From: Betaproteobacteria bacterium
GTDB taxonomy: Bacteria > Pseudomonadota > Gammaproteobacteria > Burkholderiales > Burkholderiaceae
Assembly (NCBI GenBank): GCA_018969885.1
Contig: JAGWXN010000239.1
Span: 1-5,144, forward strand
Direction of reading: 5' to 3'
DNA: 5,144 bases
Below the pieces are notes generated by a model. That model had not been told where the DNA came from, made no database searches, and was given only the letters and a program-made list of their open reading frames with translations. The first letter of the stretch is position 1; every line of letters starts with the position of its first letter. This document shows positions 1 through 4,595 of the stretch, one piece after another. Both the position numbers and the translations under genes were made by a program.

Positions 1-264
1 GCAGTACGCCAGATACGCGAGCGTCCCCTCCGGGCGGGTGAAGTCGATCAGGTGCGTGGCGCGGGAAAGCGCTTCATCGGGATTGCTGGTGACGCGTATC
101 CCCGATTGCCTGCCGAGGAAGTCGGCCGCGTCGCGCCCGAGTGCGGGGCTACCCTCGACATCCAGCGCACCGGCCAGTTCGGCATCGTCAGCCGCCAGCA
201 CTGCTTCGATCAGCATGCGACCCATCCGGCCGCCTGCGCCCGCAACGGCAATTTTCATCGTCAT
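1..264 (-). CDS. dapB: 4-hydroxy-tetrahydrodipicolinate reductase, N-terminal part (cut by window edge)
   Basis: This is the N-terminal 88 codons of DapB, the cytoplasmic NAD(P)H-dependent reductase that makes tetrahydrodipicolinate on the way to meso-diaminopimelate and lysine. Visible in the sequence is a Rossmann dinucleotide-binding start, [13 protein letters not shown] (residues 5-17), with the G-x-x-G-x-x-G pattern at G9, G12 and G15. A second hallmark is [10 protein letters not shown] (residues 73-82), which closely matches the E. coli protein. The family is about 270 residues, so roughly two thirds lies beyond position 1. Two in-frame ATGs compete, at 264 and 258. I chose 264 because a GGAGA on the minus strand (275-271) sits 6 nt upstream of it but 12 nt from the second ATG. 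The gene follows bamE by 36 nt on the same strand and is probably co-transcribed with it. Identification is secure; only the exact start is uncertain. Confidence 0.96.
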   Translation of the reverse strand, partial: MTMKIAVAGAGGRMGRMLIEAVLAADDAELAGALDVEGSPALGRDAADFLGRQSGIRVTSNPDEALSRATHLIDFTRPEGTLAYLAYC

Positions 265-300
265 TGGAAATCTCCGGTATCAGGTAAAGCGCGCGGGGTG

Positions 301-732
301 TCAGCGCCGGGGCTGGGTCCTCAGACCCGGCAGCGCCGGGTCGGCAGGGTCTTCGCGCGGGGGCAGGGTATCGGACTCAATGCGTGTGACCCGGCCGCTG
401 CCGAACCGCACCGTGACCTTGCGCTGCTCGAACGACCCGTTTGGATGCTTGAAGCGAAAGACGTAGTCCCAGCGATCGTTATGAAACACATGACCGAGTA
501 GCGGCGACCCCAGAGCGTCACGGACCTGTTCCGGCGACATGCCCACCCGAACCCGCTCCAGCATGGCCTGGGTGACGTAGTTACCCTGCGGCAGATCGAT
601 CCGGTAAGGCTCGAAAAGCCCGGTGCGTGAGGGGTCATTGGAGGTGCAGCCCGCGAGGCCGCTCAGCGCCAGGCACACCATGATGGCCGCCGCCAATGAC
701 GGTGGCGTGTTCGGACGATGAATGTGGCGCAT
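301..732 (-). CDS. bamE: Outer membrane protein assembly factor BamE (SmpA/OmlA family lipoprotein)
   Basis: This encodes a 143-residue lipoprotein, a small accessory subunit of the BAM complex that folds beta-barrel proteins into the outer membrane. The N-terminus has a basic stretch (R2, R6), a hydrophobic segment at about 13-28, and a lipobox L26-A27-G28-C29. Cys29 should therefore be lipidated. The next residue is Thr, not Asp, which fits outer-membrane sorting. The BamE core follows: YRIDLPQGNYV (43-53), VRVGMSPEQVRDALGSPLL (61-79), then WDYVFRF (88-94) and a beta-strand KVTVRF (105-110). The C-terminal 25 or so residues are Pro/Arg-rich and look disordered. The start at 732 gives the only sensible signal peptide, because starting at Met18 would remove the charged n-region. 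No clear Shine-Dalgarno is seen upstream. The gene is divergent from fur and lies just before dapB, an order typical of betaproteobacteria. Confidence 0.95.
   Translation of the reverse strand: MRHIHRPNTPPSLAAAIMVCLALSGLAGCTSNDPSRTGLFEPYRIDLPQGNYVTQAMLERVRVGMSPEQVRDALGSPLLGHVFHNDRWDYVFRFKHPNGSFEQRKVTVRFGSGRVTRIESDTLPPREDPADPALPGLRTQPRR
315..342 (-). repeat. Two mutually exclusive hairpins at the 3' end of bamE
   Basis: Read on the bamE transcript, GACCCGG (342-336) can pair with CCGGGTC (330-324) around a 5-nt loop. The same CCGGGTC can instead pair through its GGGTC (328-324) with GACCC (319-315) around a 4-nt loop. The structures lie in the last codons of bamE, just before its stop and 50-80 nt before dapB. 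No T-tract follows, so a terminator is not supported. The region is very GC-rich and a chance origin is possible. Confidence 0.35.
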
Positions 733-801
733 GTCGGGGGGCTGAGTGTCAGAGTCGAATGGGATGGGTCGAGTGGGCAGAGTCGGGAGGCAGGCGGGGG
801 C

Positions 802-829
802 TTGGGCCGAGAGGATAGCCCTTTATGAT
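802..829 (+). promoter_or_regulatory. Possible sigma-70-type promoter for fur
   Basis: A good -10-like hexamer TATGAT (824-829, 5 of 6 to consensus) lies 16 nt downstream of a weak -35-like TTGGGC (802-807, 3 of 6). Transcription would begin near 836, giving a leader of about 36 nt before the fur ATG at 872. The rest of the 139-nt bamE/fur spacer shows an 8-bp direct repeat CAGAGTCG (750-757 and 778-785) and no second convincing promoter for bamE. A Fur-box-like match around 820-838 is only about 10 of 19 positions and is not enough to call an operator. Confidence 0.35.
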
Positions 830-871
830 ACAAAGAGTCAGGGTTTTTGCCCGTTCAATCGCCAACTCTCC

Positions 872-1306
872 ATGAAGCAAGCCCCCGAACTGCGCAGCAC
901 CGGTCTCAAGGCCACTGCGCCCCGCATGAAGATTCTGGAAATCTTCCAGCAGGGCAGGCACCGGCACATGAGCGCTGAGGATGTCTTTCGCGAGCTTCTG
1001 GAACTCAAGCAGGACATCGGGCTGGCCACCGTGTATCGCGTGCTCACCCAGTTCGAGCAGGCGGGCATCCTCAAGCGCAGCAATTTCGAGTCGGGTCGCG
1101 CGCTCTTCGAGCTCAACCAGGGCGAGCACCACGACCACCTGGTGTGCCTGCAGTGCGGTCGCGTCGAAGAGTTCATCGATACCGATATCGAGAAACGTCA
1201 AATGGAAATCGCGCGGGCACGCGGATTCCAGCTTCAGGACCACGCGCTCGCCCTGTACGGGCATTGCACCAAACCCGATTGCAGGCACCGCCCTGTGGCG
1301 GGCTGA
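872..1306 (+). CDS. fur: Ferric uptake regulator Fur
   Basis: This encodes a 144-residue metal-dependent DNA-binding dimer, which with Fe(II) represses iron-uptake genes. The N-terminal winged helix contains [14 protein letters not shown] (12-25), SAEDVF (34-39) and the recognition helix region [16 protein letters not shown] (50-65). The C-terminal dimerisation and metal domain carries the HHDH motif (86-89). Residues matching the known E. coli ligands are present: H32, E80, H87 and H89 for one site, and H86, D88, E107 and H124 for the other. Two cysteine pairs are seen, C92/C95 and C132/C137. The protein ends seven residues after C137, a little shorter than E. coli Fur (148 aa). The ATG at 872 gives family-length alignment. 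An in-frame ATG at 746 would add 42 unrelated residues and would lie upstream of the likely promoter. The Shine-Dalgarno before 872 is poor. The stop codon lies inside the first copy of a 13-bp tandem repeat. Confidence 0.96.
   Translation: MKQAPELRSTGLKATAPRMKILEIFQQGRHRHMSAEDVFRELLELKQDIGLATVYRVLTQFEQAGILKRSNFESGRALFELNQGEHHDHLVCLQCGRVEEFIDTDIEKRQMEIARARGFQLQDHALALYGHCTKPDCRHRPVAG
928..949 (+). repeat. Overlapping inverted repeats in the fur 5' coding region
   Basis: GAAGATT (928-934) and AATCTTC (940-946) form a 7-bp stem with a 5-nt loop. Overlapping it, CTGGAA (935-940) and TTCCAG (944-949) form a 6-bp stem with a 3-nt loop. They fall in codons 20-26 of fur (K-I-L-E-I-F-Q), a conserved protein segment, so amino-acid constraint may explain them. 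No function is assigned. Confidence 0.4.
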
Positions 1307-1334
1307 ATTGGCGGGCTGAATTGGCGGGCTAAAC
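1296..1334 (+). repeat. 13-bp tandem repeat, three copies, at the fur stop codon
   Basis: TGGCGGGCTGAAT occurs at 1296-1308 and again, identical, at 1309-1321. A diverged third copy, TGGCGGGCTAAAC, follows at 1322-1334. The fur stop codon TGA (1304-1306) is within the first unit, so changing the copy number would not alter the Fur protein. The second unit repeats the TGA and the third has TAA-like sequence. The array looks like a slippage or duplication product in the fur 3' untranslated region. Confidence 0.9.
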
Positions 1335-1352
1335 AACCCGGCTGCAAGCGGC

Positions 1353-1376
1353 CCGTGCGCGCCCAACCCGGCACGG
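1353..1376 (+). other. Weak hairpin in the fur to ATP-grasp spacer
   Basis: CCGTGC (1353-1358) is complementary to GCACGG (1371-1376) with a 12-nt loop. It lies between the tandem repeat and the ribosome binding site of the ATP-grasp gene. Only three T residues follow nearby (1379-1381), so it is a poor candidate for an intrinsic terminator. It could equally be leader structure or chance. I see no convincing promoter in the 89 nt between fur and the next gene. Confidence 0.2.
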
Positions 1377-1383
1377 AGTTTGC

Positions 1384-1390
1384 AAAGGTG
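1384..1390 (+). promoter_or_regulatory. Ribosome binding site that decides the ATP-grasp start
   Basis: AAAGGTG resembles the Shine-Dalgarno AAGGAG and is followed by a 5-nt spacer to ATG at 1396. The competing in-frame GTG at 1390 overlaps this site, so it cannot use it. The ATG is therefore preferred. Confidence 0.6.
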
Positions 1391-1395
1391 TGCCT

Positions 1396-2859
1396 ATGAC
1401 CGCAGCCTCCACCCTCGCTCCAATGCCTCCGCCGGCAGGCATTCACGATGAAATGCTCGACCCATCGGGTGGCATCCGTGAGCACTACCAAAGCTATGCC
1501 GGCTGGCTGGCCGGCTGCACGCCCGACTGGATGGCAGGTAAGCGCGCCGAAGCTGACTTGCTGTTTCGGCGCACCGGCATCACTTTTTCTGTCTATGGTG
1601 ATGACAGCGGGACCGAGCGCCTGATTCCGTCTGACGTGGTGCCGCGCATCATTCCTGCGGAAGAGTGGCGCTTTCTCGAGCGCGGACTGGTCCAGCGCGT
1701 CACCGCCATCAACCGCTTTCTGGCCGACATCTATCACGGCCAGGAGATCTTGCGCGCCGGGGTGATTCCCTCGGAGCAGATTCTGGTGAATGACCAGTAT
1801 CAGGTCGCGATGATCGGGGTGAAGGTGCCGCACGATACCTATGCGCACATCGTGGGTGTTGACATCGTCCGGCATTCGGACGGCCGCTATTACGTGCTCG
1901 AGGACAACCTGCGGGTGCCCTCGGGGGTGTCGTACATGCTGTCGAACCGCAAGATGATGATGCGGTTGTTTCCGGAGCTGTTCCGAAGGCAGGCGGTGGA
2001 GCCGGTTGAGCACTACCCGTCGCTGCTTCTGGGCACGCTTCGCGCGGCAGCGTTGGTCGACGATCCGGTGGTGGTGCTGCTCACGCCAGGCCGCTTTAAT
2101 AGCGCCTACTTCGAGCACAGTTTTCTGGCCCAGCAGATGGGTATCGAACTGGTCGAAGGCCAGGATCTATTTGTCAAAGACGGGTTCGTTTATATGCGAA
2201 CCACCTCCGGCCCGCAGCGGGTCGATGTCATCTATCGGCGTATCGATGACAGCTTCCTCGATCCGCTCGCCTTTCGTCCTGATTCCATGTTGGGTGTGCC
2301 TGGGCTCTTCTCGGCATATCGGCTGGGTCATGTGGTGATCGCCAACGCAATCGGTACCGGGGTGGCTGACGACAAATCCATCTACCCATTTGTCCCCGAG
2401 ATGATCCGTTTCTATCTCGGAGAAGAGCCGCTGCTCGCCAACGTTCCCACCTGGCAGTGCCGCAAGCCCGACGAACTCGCTCATGTTCTTGCGCATCTGC
2501 CCGAGCTGGTGGTGAAGGAGGTTCATGGCGCAGGCGGCTACGGCATGCTGGTTGGCCCGACCAGCAGCCGTGCGGAGATTGAGACCTTTCGTGAGGTGCT
2601 GAAGGCCAACCCCGCCAACTACATTGCGCAGCCCACGCTCGCGCTCTCCTCGTGTCCGACGTTTGTCGAGGAGGGCGTTGCGCCGCGCCACATCGATCTT
2701 CGCCCTTTCGTGTTGGTGGGGCGCGAGGTGAGGATGGTGCCAGGGGGACTCACGCGAGTGGCGCTACGGCGCGGCTCGCTGGTGGTGAATTCTTCGCAGG
2801 GCGGCGGCACCAAGGACACCTGGGTGCTGGCGCAGGCAGCGTCCGAGGATGGCGTCTGA
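1396..2859 (+). CDS. Circularly permuted type-2 ATP-grasp protein (first gene of the Anbu module)
   Basis: This encodes a 487-residue protein of the circularly permuted ATP-grasp family (formerly DUF404/DUF407). Family blocks are visible in order: FSVYGDDSGTERLIPSDVVP (64-83); a putative nucleotide or metal-binding block VLEDNLRVPSGVSYML (167-182); LTPGRFNSAYFEHSFLA (229-245); a basic, glycine-rich loop VVKEVHGAGGYGM (372-384); and a C-terminal acidic and basic block HIDLRPFVLVGREVRMVPGG (432-451) followed by SSQGGGTKDTW (466-476). ATP-grasp enzymes activate a carboxylate as acyl phosphate and join it to an amine or thiol, so amide or peptide-like bond formation is inferred; the substrate is unknown. 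No signal peptide or membrane segment is seen, so it should be cytoplasmic. Length is typical of the stand-alone form. Its stop overlaps the alpha-E start by 1 nt, which implies translational coupling. The family is sure, the reaction is not. Confidence 0.93.
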   Translation: MTAASTLAPMPPPAGIHDEMLDPSGGIREHYQSYAGWLAGCTPDWMAGKRAEADLLFRRTGITFSVYGDDSGTERLIPSDVVPRIIPAEEWRFLERGLVQRVTAINRFLADIYHGQEILRAGVIPSEQILVNDQYQVAMIGVKVPHDTYAHIVGVDIVRHSDGRYYVLEDNLRVPSGVSYMLSNRKMMMRLFPELFRRQAVEPVEHYPSLLLGTLRAAALVDDPVVVLLTPGRFNSAYFEHSFLAQQMGIELVEGQDLFVKDGFVYMRTTSGPQRVDVIYRRIDDSFLDPLAFRPDSMLGVPGLFSAYRLGHVVIANAIGTGVADDKSIYPFVPEMIRFYLGEEPLLANVPTWQCRKPDELAHVLAHLPELVVKEVHGAGGYGMLVGPTSSRAEIETFREVLKANPANYIAQPTLALSSCPTFVEEGVAPRHIDLRPFVLVGREVRMVPGGLTRVALRRGSLVVNSSQGGGTKDTWVLAQAASEDGV

Positions 2860-3788
2860 TGCTCTCGCGTGTGGCCGCTAATCTTTACTGGATGTCGCGC
2901 TACCTCGAGCGGGCCGAAAGCATGGCGCGCATTCTGGATGTGGGCCAGTCGCTCGCGCTCCTCGCAGGCCGGTCGGGCGATCCGCGCTCGGCGATTGAGC
3001 CGCTGGTGATCACCGATACGCTCGCCGAGTTTCGTGCGGGGGGCGGTTCGCCCTCGCCCGATGAGGTGGCGCGGTTTCTGGCCTGGGACACCACGAACCC
3101 TTCCAGTATCGTCAACTGTCTTCAGACGGCCCGCGAAAATGCCCGATCTGTGCGGGGCTCCATCACGTCCGAGATGTGGGAGAACATCAACGACACCTGG
3201 CTACAGTTGCAGCGCTATCGTGCGGCCGGCAGTCCGGTTGATTCCTCGTTCTTTGACTGGGTCAAAGAACGCAGTCACATGTTCAGGGGGATCACCAGTG
3301 CAACGTTGCGGCAGGACCAGCCCTATCTGTTTATTCGGCTGGGCACCTTCATCGAACGGGGCGACAACACCGCGCGCATTCTTTCGGTGAAGCAGGCACC
3401 GGGCTCTGCGGGCCCTGAGGAAGAGGGCCTGTCAGGCTACTACAGCCTCAGCGCGGTACTTCGCTCGGTGAGCGCGTTTGAGGCCTACCGTGACACCTAT
3501 CGCGACACGATCGATGCGCGGCGGGTGGCGGAACTCCTGATTTTTGATGCGCGGTTGCCGCGGTCACTGCGTTTTTGCGTTGAGCAGGTGGACCGGATCC
3601 TTCAGGACCTTCCCGAGCAGCCAGGCCGGTTGCCGCGCCGGCTGGCAGCGATTCTTCGCTCCCGCCTTGCCTACGGCGTGCTCGACGAGGTCTATGCCTA
3701 TGGTCTTCACGGTTTTCTGGAGCGGTTTTTGCGCGAAAACGTCCGCCTGGGGGACGCGCTGAACATGGCCTACCTCGAGTTGAAGTAG
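2859..3788 (+). CDS. Alpha-E domain protein
   Basis: This encodes a 309-residue, mainly alpha-helical protein of the alpha-E family, named for its helices and conserved acidic residues. The start MLSRVAANLYWMSRYLERAE is the classical family opening. A second copy of the same theme appears mid-protein: LERAESMARIL (16-26) is echoed by IERGDNTARIL (165-175), each preceded by an aromatic or arginine-rich helix. Other conserved-looking segments are ARENARSVRGSITSEMWENIN (91-111) and a C-terminal helical stretch ending NMAYLELK. No enzymatic activity is established for the family as far as I know. It almost always accompanies the circularly permuted ATP-grasp protein and is sometimes fused to it, so a partner or accessory role is inferred. 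GAGGA (2845-2849) sits 9 nt before the ATG. A longer frame opening at 2652 was rejected because it would overlap the ATP-grasp gene by about 200 nt. The gene contains a perfect 11-bp inverted repeat. Confidence 0.92.
   Translation: MLSRVAANLYWMSRYLERAESMARILDVGQSLALLAGRSGDPRSAIEPLVITDTLAEFRAGGGSPSPDEVARFLAWDTTNPSSIVNCLQTARENARSVRGSITSEMWENINDTWLQLQRYRAAGSPVDSSFFDWVKERSHMFRGITSATLRQDQPYLFIRLGTFIERGDNTARILSVKQAPGSAGPEEEGLSGYYSLSAVLRSVSAFEAYRDTYRDTIDARRVAELLIFDARLPRSLRFCVEQVDRILQDLPEQPGRLPRRLAAILRSRLAYGVLDEVYAYGLHGFLERFLRENVRLGDALNMAYLELK
3247..3271 (+). repeat. Perfect 11-bp inverted repeat with a 3-nt loop inside the alpha-E gene
   Basis: CGTTCTTTGAC (3247-3257) is exactly complementary to GTCAAAGAACG (3261-3271), separated by TGG. 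It covers alpha-E codons for S130 to R138 (S-F-F-D-W-V-K-E-R). The arms are richer in A and T than the surrounding GC-rich coding sequence. In mRNA this would fold into a tight hairpin; as DNA it is a 25-bp near-symmetric site. No T-tract follows, so it is not an intrinsic terminator. Confidence 0.9.
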
Positions 3789-3800
3789 TCTTCCGGAGCC

Positions 3801-4595
3801 ATGCGGATCGAAGTTGACCATACGACGCTGTATCAGTATTCGGGCAAGGTCGCCCGAAGCACGCAGATACTGAGACTCCAGCCGGTCTCCGGGCGGGGTC
3901 AGCGCGTGCTCGACTGGCGGGTGGAACTCCCCGCTCGCGCGGTGAGCTTTATCGACTCGTTCGGAAATTTCACCCACGTGCTCACGCTCGATACCGAGTA
4001 CGACTCGCTGCGAATCCGTGCTCAGGGTCGGGTTGAGGTGGACGCCCATCCCGCTTCTGACCCGATCGAACGGATCAACCCACTCGTGTTCCTCCGTCCC
4101 ACGACGCTTACGTCGCCCGATGCTGCGCTCACTGAATTCGCTCGCGCTGAGCAGGCTGCGATCGCACGCGATTCTGGCGCTGGGCTCACCAGACTGATGC
4201 TTGCCATTGCCGAGCGCATGCCTTATCGGCCGGGCAGCACGTCGGTGAGTCACACCGCGGCCGAGTCGTTTGCGCTCGGTGCCGGCGTCTGCCAGGACCA
4301 CACGCATGTCTTTATCGCGTGTTGCCGTGTGTTGGGCGTTCCCGCACGCTATGTGAGCGGATATGTCGACCCGGTGGGCGATCAGCCGGCGACCAGTCAT
4401 GCCTGGGCTGAAGCGTGGGTGGGTGGGCGCTGGATGAGTTTTGATGTCAGCAATCGGCGCGCTGACGAGGCGGGATATCTGCGACTCGCGGCCGGGCGCG
4501 ACTATCTCGATGCCTGCCCGGTACGCGGGGTTCGCGCGGGTGGGGGCGAAGAGCGGCTGACCGTACACGTCACTGTGAAGGTACTCAACTCATGA
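3801..4595 (+). CDS. Transglutaminase-like cysteine protease family protein
   Basis: This encodes a 264-residue protein. The N-terminal half (about 1-100) is the beta-rich transglutaminase-associated domain that opens with MRIEVDHTTLYQYS. The C-terminal half is a papain-like transglutaminase core. The catalytic triad is visible: Cys164 in GAGVCQDHTH, His200 in TSHAWAEAW, and Asp215 in WMSFDVSN. Bacterial members of this family are predicted proteases or peptide-bond acyl transferases; the substrate here is unknown. There is no signal peptide, which argues for a cytoplasmic role beside the ATP-grasp and Anbu proteins. The alpha-E stop (3786-3788) lies in the same reading frame, and 3801 is the only start codon after it before the conserved N-terminus. 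GGAG (3795-3798) is just 2 nt from the ATG, unusually close, so coupling to alpha-E translation may help initiation. Its stop overlaps the next gene by 4 nt (ATGA). Confidence 0.93.
   Translation: MRIEVDHTTLYQYSGKVARSTQILRLQPVSGRGQRVLDWRVELPARAVSFIDSFGNFTHVLTLDTEYDSLRIRAQGRVEVDAHPASDPIERINPLVFLRPTTLTSPDAALTEFARAEQAAIARDSGAGLTRLMLAIAERMPYRPGSTSVSHTAAESFALGAGVCQDHTHVFIACCRVLGVPARYVSGYVDPVGDQPATSHAWAEAWVGGRWMSFDVSNRRADEAGYLRLAAGRDYLDACPVRGVRAGGGEERLTVHVTVKVLNS

Noticed and set aside
38..501. Two overlapping plus-strand open frames across dapB and bamE
   Set aside because: They run opposite the conserved DapB and BamE coding sequences and their translations are low-complexity Ser/Pro/Arg- or Arg/Ala/Gly-rich with no family resemblance.
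746..871. Upstream in-frame ATG at 746 as the fur start
   Set aside because: It would add 42 residues with no Fur homology and includes the likely promoter; the ATG at 872 matches the family length.
1390..1395. GTG at 1390 as the ATP-grasp start
   Set aside because: It overlaps the Shine-Dalgarno-like AAAGGTG, which is well spaced for the ATG at 1396.
1500..1517. GCCGGC inverted repeat with a 6-nt loop near the start of the ATP-grasp gene
   Set aside because: It is a short GC-only stem formed by repeated GGCTG within codons for Ala-Gly-Trp-Leu-Ala-Gly and is expected by chance in GC-rich coding DNA.
1234..2118. Long open frame on the minus strand (294 codons) opposite fur and the ATP-grasp gene
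   Set aside because: It is antisense to two clear family members, is rich in His, Arg and Gln with no recognisable domain, and is the kind of shadow frame that GC-rich coding DNA produces.
2227..2252. TGTCATC / GATGACA 7-bp inverted repeat with a 12-nt loop in the ATP-grasp gene
   Set aside because: The arms are short, the loop is long and the repeat lies within conserved coding sequence; not distinguishable from chance.
2652..2858. N-terminal extension of alpha-E from an ATG-equivalent at 2652
   Set aside because: The extension overlaps conserved ATP-grasp sequence, has no homology, and the canonical alpha-E N-terminus starts exactly at 2859 with a good ribosome binding site.
3564..4568. 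Long open frame on the minus strand (334 codons) opposite alpha-E and the transglutaminase gene
   Set aside because: It is antisense to two well-supported genes and has no recognisable motif or ribosome binding site; the length follows from GC-rich codon bias.
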